Source: Bacillota bacterium (GTDB lineage: Bacteria > Actinomycetota > Aquicultoria > Aquicultorales > Aquicultoraceae). From it: 64,000 nt of DNA. Below, one piece after another: positions 53,629-62,611 of this stretch; position 1 is the stretch's first letter, and each line of letters starts with the position of its first letter. The stretch covers positions 1-64,000 of the forward strand of contig JAIMBH010000002.1 in the NCBI GenBank assembly GCA_023511485.1, in the 5' to 3' direction. The notes below the pieces were generated by a model, which saw only the letters and a list, made by a program, of their open reading frames with translations, did not search any database and was not told where the DNA came from. The translations under genes and the position numbers were made by a program.

Positions 53629-54024
53629 TTAAATAACCTTATCAAGGGTTACAGAAAGCTCCTTCAGCATAGCTTCCTGGGCGCGGTGCCATACCCGGTG
53701 AACTTTACAGCCAGGCTTTCTATCACATGCACCCGCAACACCCAGGCACATGTTTAACCTGAATGGTCCTTCAATCGCCTCTACAACATCCTTGATGGTG
53801 ATCTTGGAAGCGTCTTTAGCAAGCCTAATTCCGCCGCGGGACCCTCTGTGGTTTATAATTAATCCGGCTTTTGCAAGCAAGCTCAGCGTTTTTGTTAGAA
53901 ACACCGGAGGGATATCTTGCCGAAGCGCCAGCTCCTTTGCCGGTATTAGCTTTCCGCTTGGGTACTCACGGGCCAGCTCCAACATCGCCCGTATTGCATA
54001 CTCTCCCTGCATTGTAAGTTTCAT
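53629..54024 (-). CDS. Rrf2-family regulator with three-Cys motif
   Basis: This 131-residue regulator has an Rrf2 winged helix (MKLTMQGEYAIRAMLELARE; LRQDIPPVFLTKTLSLLAKA; RGSRGGIRLAKDASKITI) and three cysteines in NMCLGVAGACDRKPGCKVH that likely bind an Fe-S cluster, as in NsrR/IscR. It is convergent with cydB. A palindrome CTAATAT/ATATTAG lies upstream, likely its own operator. It may respond to oxygen, NO or Fe-S status and could control cydAB. Confidence 0.9.
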   Translation of the reverse strand: MKLTMQGEYAIRAMLELAREYPSGKLIPAKELALRQDIPPVFLTKTLSLLAKAGLIINHRGSRGGIRLAKDASKITIKDVVEAIEGPFRLNMCLGVAGACDRKPGCKVHRVWHRAQEAMLKELSVTLDKVI

Positions 54025-54051
54025 AAGACCATCCTTAAAGACAATATCGAC

Positions 54052-54071
54052 CTAATATGTCTAAATATTAG
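54052..54071. promoter_or_regulatory. Palindrome upstream of the Rrf2 gene
   Basis: CTAATAT (54052-54058) and ATATTAG (54065-54071) form a perfect dyad with a 6-bp centre, about 30 bp before the gene's start. Probable autoregulatory site. Confidence 0.55.
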
Positions 54072-54304
54072 CACATTTTCCCAGTGGCTTGTAGTGGCCA
54101 TAAAACAAGATGCCTTTGTAAAGCATCCTGGGTGAGCTTGAATTGCACCCCGGGGTGTATCGCTAGTATGGCCTAACACCCGTTTGTCTCCTAGTTTACT
54201 TACCTATATTAGTGCTGTAATATAAGCACTATAATGCTCAGCCATTTTTAATTCGGTGAGACTGAAAACTCATGTTTATTGGAGAGATTAAAGAGGCAAC
54301 TGCT
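54072..54304. other. Intergenic region
   Basis: No gene seen. A GATGC/GCATC stem lies near 54110-54128. Confidence 0.3.
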
Positions 54305-56626
54305 ATGGTAGCTGCCCACTCAGAGAAAGAGATTGCACGGCATACTGCTGTCAAGAGGATAGCGGTTGCAATCGGCTACTTGGTTGCTGTTGTGCTTGCC
54401 GTTTACATACGAACATACTCTAGCTTTGATGTTATCGCTAACCCTAAAACAAATATTCAAGATATAGACTCGATTAGCGTTCTGCGAACGATCGATATTA
54501 TTGTCCACCACTATCCAAGCTTACCGCTCTTTGATTCATTTGCTAATTTTCCTTGGGGAATGAAGGCTCAATTGCCGCCCCTTTGGGCATTTATTGAGGC
54601 GAGCTTTGGGAAGATAGTAAATATGGTTTTTGGTATACCGGTCATCTCGGCTGCCTCACTTTTTCCAGTGGTCGCCGGTATATTTCTTGCTATTCCTATG
54701 TACTATGCAGGGAAGTACCTTTTTAGTAGAGCAGTTGGCCACGCCGCATGTATTCTAAGCCTTTTTCTCCCGGTTATAGTTCTTGCTTCCTCGGTTGCTA
54801 TGGTAGATCATCATATCGCTGACCTTGTTCTTTATAGCTCACTAATTGCTCTTCTTGCTGCTTCACATAAGATGCTTGTGCTTGGTAAAAGAATGCTGGG
54901 AGATGCGCTTTCGGTGGCCGCTGGTCTTGTTGTGACTTTTACGCTTCTTATATCGCTAAGCTCAATACTCATTGTTGCTATAGTCTGGATATCGCTTATC
55001 CTTGGTCTCTTTCTATTACCTAAGAAGGAGCGGCGGTTTACATCCCGCATAGGGGGACTTGCTCTTGGATCGGCAGGGCTCTCAATGCTTCTGCTTTACG
55101 TGGCGACCCCTTGGTTTGCTGGAAATCTCTCATTTTCCGGCCTCTCACTTTTTCAGCCACTACTTCTCCTTGGACTTACAACTATGCTGTTAGTGTCTAA
55201 TGCGATCGATATCTTATTTGCCAGACGGAGAACTATACTCCAAGGCGTAACCCGTAGCTTCTTCGATCAAAACCTGCAAAATGTGTATCGTATTCTAAGC
55301 TTGTCCATGCTTTATATTATACTTTTAATCAGTGTGTTTACACTGCCTTCGGCCAACGAGCTTATTAGCAAGGCTTTCTACCGAAGTATCGGATACTATC
55401 CGCTTGCTCAAGTTAACGATCAGCTATTACCACTCTTCTCTGATGGACCAGCTGAGTTAATTTTGCGGTTCTCTGTATTTGCTTATGTGTTGCCTTTTGG
55501 ATTCGTTTACCTGATTGGCGATACGGTTGTTAAGAGAAGCTTAAATTTCGGACGGTTGTTTTTCCTTGTCTGGTTTGCCGTCTCGGCGGCATACTTTATA
55601 ATCGCCCGCTATTACATGTTTCTCTTTGCTCCTGCTGCCTTAATTATGTTTGGCTTCATCATAGCCCGGCTATCTGGATTATTTAGTGTTCTCTTTGAGC
55701 GAGTTATCAAGAAACCGATCGCTCGGCCAGCTAGCATAGCCTTCTTATTAGTGGTAACCATTGGCATTTCGTGTTACCTTTTTGTGTGGACAACCTCAAG
55801 TATTAGAGTTGCGAGGCCGGATGCCGGCTGGATTGCAATGCTTAAGTGGATCAAGGAGAATACCCCTGAGGTTAGCCACTATTTAAATCCAGAGCGACCT
55901 CCAGAATATGGTATCGTTACCGATTGGTTTTCCGGTAATTATCTTGTACTAATTGCCGAGCGCCCGACGCTTTCGACGGTAAATCAAGAGACAGGTATGG
56001 ATGGGATTATCGCCTCATATAAGATTTTTCAGACTGAGTCTGAGGATGAGCTTATTCAACTTATGAAGCGGTACCGCTTGCGCTACATACTTCTAGGTGC
56101 TGACTATGCAGCATGGCAGGGTGATATTGAGCAACTCGGCGAACCAGGACCTCGACCTGACGAAATAGCATACTTACCGACGATTGTCCCAGCAGAAGAA
56201 CACTTTCATATATCAAGTGCCCGACTCTACAGATTTTGGGGCGCAGGTAACGAGCAATTTAATATAGATCCAATGCAGCATTTTCGACTTGTTAAGATTA
56301 CTGGGACAAGTAACCAGCAAACCTGGAAACTCTTTGAGTTTGTCAAAGGGACGCGTTTGATAGTTAAAGCGCCGCCTGGATCTCGTATTGAAGTTGCGAC
56401 AGAGATATTGCCCGAGGGAGCGGGAGTAATACCCTGGAAATTATCTAGAATATCTGACGATGATGGAATGGTTGAGGTCTTTCTACCGTACGCTACATCA
56501 AAAAGCCCCTACTCTGTGAAAGCTAGGCCATATAGGGTCTTGATTGGCAATAAAACTTATTACCTCGATTTGGCCGAAAGTGATGTTATTGAGGGGCGAA
56601 CTGTACACATAACTTCTATTCCGTAA
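54305..56626 (+). CDS. STT3/PglB-type oligosaccharyltransferase-like protein
   Basis: A protein of about 773 residues with a GT-C membrane domain of 11-13 helices and a C-terminal outer domain of about 300 residues. The first outer loop reads TNIQDIDSISVLRTIDIIVH with acidic residues, followed later by VAMVDHHIADLVL, which resembles the DHH-type second metal motif of STT3/AglB. The C-terminal part lacks a clear WWDYG motif, so activity is uncertain. It probably transfers a lipid-linked glycan to protein. ATG 54305 with AGAGG upstream is likely; ATG 54272 is an alternative. It heads the glycan group up to 61200. Confidence 0.75.
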   Translation: MVAAHSEKEIARHTAVKRIAVAIGYLVAVVLAVYIRTYSSFDVIANPKTNIQDIDSISVLRTIDIIVHHYPSLPLFDSFANFPWGMKAQLPPLWAFIEASFGKIVNMVFGIPVISAASLFPVVAGIFLAIPMYYAGKYLFSRAVGHAACILSLFLPVIVLASSVAMVDHHIADLVLYSSLIALLAASHKMLVLGKRMLGDALSVAAGLVVTFTLLISLSSILIVAIVWISLILGLFLLPKKERRFTSRIGGLALGSAGLSMLLLYVATPWFAGNLSFSGLSLFQPLLLLGLTTMLLVSNAIDILFARRRTILQGVTRSFFDQNLQNVYRILSLSMLYIILLISVFTLPSANELISKAFYRSIGYYPLAQVNDQLLPLFSDGPAELILRFSVFAYVLPFGFVYLIGDTVVKRSLNFGRLFFLVWFAVSAAYFIIARYYMFLFAPAALIMFGFIIARLSGLFSVLFERVIKKPIARPASIAFLLVVTIGISCYLFVWTTSSIRVARPDAGWIAMLKWIKENTPEVSHYLNPERPPEYGIVTDWFSGNYLVLIAERPTLSTVNQETGMDGIIASYKIFQTESEDELIQLMKRYRLRYILLGADYAAWQGDIEQLGEPGPRPDEIAYLPTIVPAEEHFHISSARLYRFWGAGNEQFNIDPMQHFRLVKITGTSNQQTWKLFEFVKGTRLIVKAPPGSRIEVATEILPEGAGVIPWKLSRISDDDGMVEVFLPYATSKSPYSVKARPYRVLIGNKTYYLDLAESDVIEGRTVHITSIP

Positions 56627-56820
56627 GGCACACCGCAGTCACAGCCCGAAGAAATTACACTTAAGATATATCTGCCACCTGCTTAATGCGATGCCCTTTA
56701 AATTTATAGTCAACTGTTTTATGCCGGTACTCAAGCTTTGTTTCAGTTTGATCGATTAGATATAGCAGCTAAACAAGTTAGCTTATATTTGAATTACCAT
56801 AATATGGTATAGTTAATTTA

Positions 56821-57783
56821 GTGCAGTCAGATAAAGGAATGGATATTAGATTGGATATTGCTCACATAAGCGCAGGGCAAAAGAATAGTAGAATAGGTTT
56901 GTTTATTAGCCAATTGAAACTTGTTCTTACTTTAATACGTATCCGGCACTGGATAAAAAACCTATTTATATTTGCGCCGCTTCTTTTCTCACAAAACCTA
57001 TTTAATGCAAGCATGCTTGCAAAAAGCGTACTTGCATTTATATCGTTTAGCTTTGTTGCGAGCAGTGTCTATGCCCTAAACGATATCTTTGATTACAAAA
57101 AAGATAGGCTTCACCCCATAAAGAGGCTTAGACCGATTGCGCTTGGAAAGCTTAAGACCTCATTCGCGATCTTAGTAGCCATCCTTTTCTTGACAATGGG
57201 GTTAGTTATCGCTAATTTTGTTAACCTGGCATTTATAATAAGTATTGCGATATATCTTGGGCTTAACGTGCTTTACTCGTTATATCTTAAGGATCAGGTC
57301 ATCTTAGACGTGTTGGTACTATCGCTATTTTACGTGATAAGGGTTTCGGCCGGTGGCTTTGCAATTGAGGTTCATATCTCAAACTGGCTGCTGATTTGCA
57401 CGTTTATGCTTGCCATATTTATGGGCTTTGGTAAAAGGAGGTATGAACTTACCATTTTAAAAGAAGAAGCGCCAAGCCATAGGAAGATACTTGCTGAATA
57501 CAGCCCATACTTTTTGGATCAGATGGTAGCGGTGGTTACCCCAACCACTCTCATCGCGTATTTGCTATATACTATTAGCGAAGAAACAGTAGAAAAGTTT
57601 GGAACAGACAAACTGATAGCAACGGTGCCTTTCGTTTTATATGGTGTTTTTAGATACTTATATTTGGTTCACCAGAGAGAGGAGGGGGGGGATCCGACAA
57701 AACTTATGTTAACCGACAAACCCCTTATCATAACCGTGGTCGGGTGGGTGCTCTCAGTAGTTTTCATACTTTACTTTAGGTAA
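56821..57783 (+). CDS. UbiA-type decaprenyl-phosphate phosphoribosyltransferase
   Basis: This 320-residue membrane enzyme of the UbiA superfamily has IRIRHWIKNLFIFAPLLFSQ at the start and the metal-binding NDIFDYKKDRLHPIKRLRPI, plus eight or nine helices, matching DPPR synthase that makes the arabinose precursor decaprenylphosphoryl-5-phosphoribose. The start is GTG 56821. Such enzymes are typical of Actinobacteria but not unique to them. It lies between STT3-like and DUF362 genes, fitting polyprenyl-linked glycan synthesis. Confidence 0.85.
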   Translation: MQSDKGMDIRLDIAHISAGQKNSRIGLFISQLKLVLTLIRIRHWIKNLFIFAPLLFSQNLFNASMLAKSVLAFISFSFVASSVYALNDIFDYKKDRLHPIKRLRPIALGKLKTSFAILVAILFLTMGLVIANFVNLAFIISIAIYLGLNVLYSLYLKDQVILDVLVLSLFYVIRVSAGGFAIEVHISNWLLICTFMLAIFMGFGKRRYELTILKEEAPSHRKILAEYSPYFLDQMVAVVTPTTLIAYLLYTISEETVEKFGTDKLIATVPFVLYGVFRYLYLVHQREEGGDPTKLMLTDKPLIITVVGWVLSVVFILYFR

Positions 57784-57810
57784 AGTTTTAATTTGACCAG
57801 GAGGTCTATT

Positions 57811-58884
57811 TTGTCGAAAGTAGCAGTTTTAAAGACGAAGCCACAAACTGTTTTAGAGGACTATAAAAAACTCATGCATCTGGCCGAGTATCAAAGGTAC
57901 TTATCCAAAGAGAGGGAGACCTTAATTAAGCTAAATCTCTCTTGGACAAAGTATTTCCCGGCTTGCTCCTCTCAGCCCTGGCAGGTTGAGGGCGCTATCA
58001 AAACTTTGATAGAAGACGGGTATAAGAAAAGCCGCCTTCACCCTGTAGAAAATAAGACAGTCGTGACAAAGCCTGTTGAGGGTGCGGTCAACAACAAGTG
58101 GATGCCGATTATAAAAAGATACGGTCTAAAGTTCACCCCACTTCCTGATGTTAAATGGCAGGTTTATCACTTCAAGAGCAAACTTCTCAAGCTAAATGAT
58201 ATTTTCCCGGAAGGGATACAGATCCCCGAGATGTTTATCGGGAAAGATGTGCTACATCTGCCGACGGTAAAGACGCACGGCCATTCGGTTACGACCGGGG
58301 CAATCAAGAACTCATTTGGAGGCTTGCTAAAGGAAGTTCGGCACTACGCCCACAAGTACATGCACGAAGTTTTAGTCGACCTCATGCTCATACAAAAAGA
58401 ACTTCACCCAGCGATATTTGCCGTCATGGATGGCACCGTCTGTGGTGATGGTGCTGGTCCAAGAACGATGTTTCCTAAAGTTAAGAACTATATCTTGGCC
58501 AGCGCTGATTCAGTTGCAATTGATTCTATCGCTGCTAAGATGATGGGGTTTGACCCAATGAGTATTCCCTATATCCGTATGGCAACAGAAATGGGCCTTG
58601 GCATGGGAGACCCTAAGGAAATCGAGATAGTTGGCGAAGATATCGAAGGCGTAAACTTTGGTTTTAAGACCAAGAAAAGCTTTGTCATCTGGGGAGATCA
58701 GATGATAAGAAAAGGCTACTTAAGGCCTTTTGAGAAAATTCTACTTCATTCCCCTTTGGTTGTCTGGGCTCCGTTTGCATCAAATGTTTATCATGACGTA
58801 TTCTGGTATCCGACCATTGGCAAATCTCGTATAAAGAAGTTTTCTAAAACCGAATGGGGTAAATTATTTGATAGGTACGAATAA
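57811..58884 (+). CDS. DUF362 domain protein
   Basis: This 357-residue soluble protein has the DUF362 core: VLHLPTVKTHGHSVTTGAIK, NSFGGLLKEVRHYAHKYMHE, IFAVMDGTVCGDGAGPRTMF and SADSVAIDSIAAKMMGFDP. No ferredoxin-like Cys pairs are seen, unlike longer members. TTG 57811 follows AGGAGG by seven bases, so it beats the ACG-rich upstream part. The role of DUF362 is unknown; it often lies near glycan or radical SAM genes. It follows the UbiA gene closely. Confidence 0.87.
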   Translation: MSKVAVLKTKPQTVLEDYKKLMHLAEYQRYLSKERETLIKLNLSWTKYFPACSSQPWQVEGAIKTLIEDGYKKSRLHPVENKTVVTKPVEGAVNNKWMPIIKRYGLKFTPLPDVKWQVYHFKSKLLKLNDIFPEGIQIPEMFIGKDVLHLPTVKTHGHSVTTGAIKNSFGGLLKEVRHYAHKYMHEVLVDLMLIQKELHPAIFAVMDGTVCGDGAGPRTMFPKVKNYILASADSVAIDSIAAKMMGFDPMSIPYIRMATEMGLGMGDPKEIEIVGEDIEGVNFGFKTKKSFVIWGDQMIRKGYLRPFEKILLHSPLVVWAPFASNVYHDVFWYPTIGKSRIKKFSKTEWGKLFDRYE

Positions 58885-59108
58885 GAAGAGGGTTTAGAGG
58901 GCTTACACCGTCTTTATTGCTGTGATTAAGCACTATGTGCTGGCAAATATCGTGATAGTTACCAGCAGTGGATTCGCTTGAGGCATCAAAGATGTTATCT
59001 ATCGTTAAGGGCATACGAAGGGCTGCATTTTCTTCTGTAGCAGTAGACATCTATGTTTCGGTCGGATTTTTGAAAGATTACAAGGCCTTTAAAACCTACC
59101 CCAAAATT
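58885..59108. other. Intergenic region between convergent genes
   Basis: No gene or clear terminator seen in this stretch between DUF362 and the radical SAM gene. Confidence 0.4.
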
Positions 59109-60197
59109 TTACAGCTGCAAATACTCCTTCGCAAGCATCGGGTAGGTTCTGGGGTTAAAGAGGATGTTTGTGATGAAATAGCACTCATGCGAACAGTGGC
59201 ACTTACTGCTTTTAATCTCTTGAACGATTGCTTTTGCCTCGCCTGATTTTAGTAGCTTGCGAATATTGTAATCGTGATCTTTTATGTTTCCAAATTTACG
59301 GTTCAAGAGCTCACAAGGGTAAACATCACCTGACTCTGTCAGGACAATGTTGAGTTGCCCGGCGTAGCATGGGAGCATACGCCTATCCTCAAGAAGTGTC
59401 CTATAGATAAGGCGCCTCTGCAGGATATCTTGGGCAGATTTGATTCTGGACCCAAGGAAGCGATAACTCTTGGCCAGTTGTTTTTTAAGGTCTTCTTCCA
59501 TGGTTTTGATTGCCTCATGGTATCTATCTAGATCTATATTTTTTAAATCTTTGGTCTTGAGAATGCCTCTAGCACCTCTTACCATCGAGAGCGTGTGGGT
59601 TCGGACGTTTTTCAATCCTTTAACAAAATTAAATATATCGCCGATATGGTTTTGGTTTGCCGTGCAAAAAACGGTGTTGATACCAAGTTCAAAGTTTGAG
59701 TATTTCTCCTGAAGCTCGCTCAATGCCTCATATGTGTTCATTACTTTATCAAAGCTTCCGGGAATACCCCGCAAAGCGTCATGTTTGTCGTATAGTCCGT
59801 CTAGTGAAAGTTTGGTGACTACTGTGCTATTCGGGCAGCTTCTCAATATTGCCTCGGTTCGATCTCTGATTAGCTGCGTAGCAAGACCGTTTGTAGAGTA
59901 GAGGATTATGGATGGCTTGTTGCGTTTATAGAAGATCCTGCTTAGCTCAATGATGTCTTCCCTTAGGTAAGGCTCGCCACCCGAGAAGGCAAGCCATAGA
60001 AGTTTCCCAAGGGAGGGAGCCAATTTCTCGACTTCTTGTAGCGATATTTCGGTAGCTTGGTCCGCCTGGGTATCCGGCTCTTGTAAATAAAAGCAAAACG
60101 GGCACTTTGCGTTACATCTTTTGGTAACGAAGAATGTGAGCTGGATAGGTCTCCTCTTCCAGAGGATATGTCCTGCGTAGCGTAGCGGTGAGTACAT
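59109..60197 (-). CDS. Radical SAM protein with SPASM-like C-terminus
   Basis: This 362-residue enzyme has CNAKCPFCFY (CX3CX2C) near residue 28, FSGGEPYLRED, then a C-terminal SPASM-like set of Cys: LPCYAGQLNIVL, DVYPCELLNRKFGN and KCHCSHECYF. This type modifies peptides or builds sugars/lipids. Its start overlaps the 3' end of the GT2 gene by 86 bp; AGGGAG precedes the ATG. It likely acts in the same glycan pathway. Substrate unknown. Confidence 0.85.
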   Translation of the reverse strand: MYSPLRYAGHILWKRRPIQLTFFVTKRCNAKCPFCFYLQEPDTQADQATEISLQEVEKLAPSLGKLLWLAFSGGEPYLREDIIELSRIFYKRNKPSIILYSTNGLATQLIRDRTEAILRSCPNSTVVTKLSLDGLYDKHDALRGIPGSFDKVMNTYEALSELQEKYSNFELGINTVFCTANQNHIGDIFNFVKGLKNVRTHTLSMVRGARGILKTKDLKNIDLDRYHEAIKTMEEDLKKQLAKSYRFLGSRIKSAQDILQRRLIYRTLLEDRRMLPCYAGQLNIVLTESGDVYPCELLNRKFGNIKDHDYNIRKLLKSGEAKAIVQEIKSSKCHCSHECYFITNILFNPRTYPMLAKEYLQL

Positions 60198-61200
60198 TCA
60201 ATAAACTCCCTTGCGTTTTTAAAGCCCAGACGTACTTTACAAAACCGGCGCTTGTTCCAGCCCATATTGCTGCAGGATAAAGAGTCGCATAGTAAAGGGA
60301 TGCCATCAAGGCGAACAATAACCCGCCGGTTTTGTAAAATGCCGCTAACAATCCTCTATTTATCAGTAAGTTGGTAATCAAAGACGTAGCCGCTAATACC
60401 AGGAATACCGGATTCCAGAATAAGAGGCTGAGGCTTGCGGCGATCAGGCATATAATATATAGCGCTCCATTGATTTTCAGCTCAATAGAGGCCGTGCCTG
60501 AGTCCGCAAGCAAATCCCTATTTCTTATAGAATACATTATCCAGTACATTGATTTTTTCAAGGCGTTACGAAGTGATTTAAGGAGGGAGAAGTTAAACAC
60601 ATGCTGGACGAGTATATCCGCATCCATAACCAGCCTGCAGCCGCTTCTGCGCAGCCGATGGCTAAATTCAACATCCTCCAGTATGGGTAAAAAGTGCTCT
60701 TCAAATCCCCCGATTACCTTAAAAAGGCTGGCATATATAGCCATTGCATGAGTTGCAATGTAATCCGGCTCATTGTTCTTGGTCTCAAAGTAGTTTACGA
60801 ATATAGACTGAAAAGTGCTGAAAAAAGTCCTATCAAACGGTAGCCTGGTATAAGTGCCGCCAATTACTGTTAAAAGTCCGCTATGTTGTGCCATAGATTG
60901 ATTGACCGCAGATAATGTGTTCTCCTGCAGCAGACAATCCGAGTCAATAAAAAAAAGTATCTCCCCGTTGCTGTTGCCTGCACCGATATTTCGTGCCCGA
61001 GCGGCGCCCGAATGTTCGCTCAGCCCTATGACTTTGCAGGGGAATCTCGCCGCTATTTCTAGCGAGTTATCTGTTGAGCAGTCATCAACAACTATTACTT
61101 CATAGTTTTCGTATTTTGAAGCGAACACCGCCTCGAGGCACTTTTCCAAAGCCGTGCCTTTATTATGGTTCGGGATAATAACCGATATAGACTTTTCCAT
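60112..61200 (-). CDS. Family 2 glycosyltransferase with membrane tail
   Basis: This 362-residue enzyme has the GT2 domain: SVIIPNHNKGTALEKCLEAV, VIVVDDCSTDNSLEIAARF, GEILFFIDSDCLLQE with the DXD-like DSD, and a C-terminal region with two or three hydrophobic segments (ALYIICLIAASLSLLFW; GLLFALMASLYYATLY). It adds a sugar to a lipid-linked acceptor at the cytoplasmic face. Its last 86 bases also encode the start of the radical SAM gene, which is coupled to it. Start ATG 61200. Confidence 0.88.
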   Translation of the reverse strand: MEKSISVIIPNHNKGTALEKCLEAVFASKYENYEVIVVDDCSTDNSLEIAARFPCKVIGLSEHSGAARARNIGAGNSNGEILFFIDSDCLLQENTLSAVNQSMAQHSGLLTVIGGTYTRLPFDRTFFSTFQSIFVNYFETKNNEPDYIATHAMAIYASLFKVIGGFEEHFLPILEDVEFSHRLRRSGCRLVMDADILVQHVFNFSLLKSLRNALKKSMYWIMYSIRNRDLLADSGTASIELKINGALYIICLIAASLSLLFWNPVFLVLAATSLITNLLINRGLLAAFYKTGGLLFALMASLYYATLYPAAIWAGTSAGFVKYVWALKTQGSLLNVLTATLRRTYPLEEETYPAHILRYQKM

Positions 61201-61273
61201 TAATAAGCGAGCTCCATCTTGTCCTGTAAAATATCCTGTAAAATCTTACGGTGCAGTGTATTTTGCACCGTGG

Positions 61274-61723
61274 TTAAATCGAGCTTTGCGATGCTCCTAA
61301 CGGTATTCTTGATGTTTTTCTACTTGCCAGCCAGCCGGCTAATACGGTCGCGATCAGTACTGCACCAGAGGCGGTTAAAACCGCTTTTGTGGTATGGCAG
61401 GCCATCATAGGATTCATGCAGACGCCAAGTCCTAAGTCAGTAGGCATAATGATGACAGCAATTCCCAGCATACCAAGCATAAGCGAAAGGTTTTGCCAGC
61501 CGTTTTTGGCGAAGAGAACTAAAAGACCGTTAAAAGCTATTAGTAGCCCAAGAAACACTTCGACGACCGCCATCCAGTGGCATTTCATAGGGGTTGACAT
61601 ACCGTTTTTTAGCTCCATCGCCCCTGGACAAACGTGGGCCAAATTAAACGGCGTCAGCGCAATAATAATGCCGATTGCAATACTTACCCCTCCAACCAAA
61701 CTCCACACTTTTGAATTCACCAT
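61274..61723 (-). CDS. DUF4418-family membrane protein
   Basis: This 149-residue protein has four helices (VWSLVGGVSIAIGIIIALTP; VEVFLGLLIAFNGLLVLFA; LMLGMLGIAVIIMPTDLGLG; ASGAVLIATVLAGWLA) with Cys in HVCPGAMEL, MKCHWM and GVCMNPMMACHT. This fits DUF4418; those Cys and His could bind a metal. ATG 61723 follows GAGG and starts 2 bp after the Rrf2 stop, so both form an operon. The role is unknown; linkage with the Rrf2 regulon suggests sulfur or redox. Confidence 0.8.
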   Translation of the reverse strand: MVNSKVWSLVGGVSIAIGIIIALTPFNLAHVCPGAMELKNGMSTPMKCHWMAVVEVFLGLLIAFNGLLVLFAKNGWQNLSLMLGMLGIAVIIMPTDLGLGVCMNPMMACHTTKAVLTASGAVLIATVLAGWLASRKTSRIPLGASQSSI

Positions 61724-61725
61724 AA

Positions 61726-62169
61726 TTAACCTCGCTTTCTCCCATTGGTTTTCTTTGCCTTTTTCTTTTGAAGTGCCGCCAGATCTGCTAGTGTCCAAGA
61801 GCCGAGTATTTTATCTATTGCCTCTCGAACTTCCTTCCACACATCATAGGTGGCACACTCATCTACTCGAGGACATAGCATAGGCGTATCGATACAATCC
61901 GATGGGGATACAGATCCCTCGAGTGCCTGTATTAAGTCTAGAATCTTAATTTTGCTTGCGCTTTTTGCAAGAATATATCCACCACTAGGTCCGCGAATAC
62001 TGATAATAAAACCCGCTGCTTTTAATGCTGGAATTATTTGTTCCAGGTATTTTACTGATATTCCCTGCCTTTGTGCCAAATCTTTTAAAGAGACCGGGCC
62101 TTTCTCGCAGTTTAAGGCGATATCAAGCATCGCCCTTGTCCCGTAACGGCTCTTTGTAGTGAGCTTCAT
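61726..62169 (-). CDS. Rrf2-family regulator, candidate sulfur-regulon repressor
   Basis: This 147-residue regulator has an Rrf2 winged helix (MKLTTKSRYGTRAMLDIALN; LAQRQGISVKYLEQIIPALK; RGPSGGYILAKSASKIKI) and three cysteines, DCIDTPMLCPRVDECATYD, likely Fe-S ligands as in IscR-type members, and a basic tail. The promoter upstream overlaps the same palindrome (TAGTATTACTA) found before dsrEFH and yeeE, so this gene is the natural candidate for the repressor of all three. It starts the operon with DUF4418. Confidence 0.88.
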   Translation of the reverse strand: MKLTTKSRYGTRAMLDIALNCEKGPVSLKDLAQRQGISVKYLEQIIPALKAAGFIISIRGPSGGYILAKSASKIKILDLIQALEGSVSPSDCIDTPMLCPRVDECATYDVWKEVREAIDKILGSWTLADLAALQKKKAKKTNGRKRG

Positions 62170-62310
62170 TTAGCCATTGCACCCCTAAAAATACGAAAGT
62201 GCCCTGATCTATTGTTAAATTACTATCCATGCCTCCTGCAGACGTAATATCATGCACATTTGCCGATAGTTTTTGCTGGGGCAGTAAAAGCCTCAGTTTA
62301 TTTTGATTTC

Positions 62311-62421
62311 TATTACTATGTTATTACTATGACTATGCCTTGGCCGATAACAGGTAGGCAGTATGTGGAATACGCCAAGAATTCCTAGTATTACTATATG
62401 TTATATAGTATTAATGGTCAA
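62311..62421 (-). promoter_or_regulatory. Rrf2 promoter with the third operator copy (site C)
   Basis: On the minus strand TTGACC (62416-62421) and TATAGT (62393-62398) lie 17 bp apart. CCTAGTATTACTATAT (62384-62399; core TAGTATTACTA, 62386-62396) overlaps the -10. Two further half-sites, TATTACTATG, occur at 62311-62320 and 62322-62331. The layout fits autorepression. Confidence 0.82.
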
Positions 62422-62529
62422 GCCCTTTGGCATATATTAGGGATATTGGTTTAAATGGTTGCCCATATCTCAATTTATGCGGTAGTTTAAATAATTTTGC
62501 CTAAGTACAGCCATGAGGATGCCTCTGCA

Positions 62530-62569
62530 TGTTATAATACTTGCAGTAATTTACTTACCCATGGGGGTA
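62530..62569 (+). promoter_or_regulatory. Extended -10 promoter and CsoR-type operator for the rhodanese gene
   Basis: TG-T-TATAAT (62530-62538) is an extended -10. TACCCATGGGGGTA (62556-62569), a C-run/G-run palindrome of CsoR/CstR type, lies just downstream, over the expected transcript start. A TATGAT at 62568 could be an alternative -10. Confidence 0.65.
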
Positions 62570-62611
62570 TGATATTTTAACATTATTAACGATTTTTAGG
62601 AGGTCATTAAA

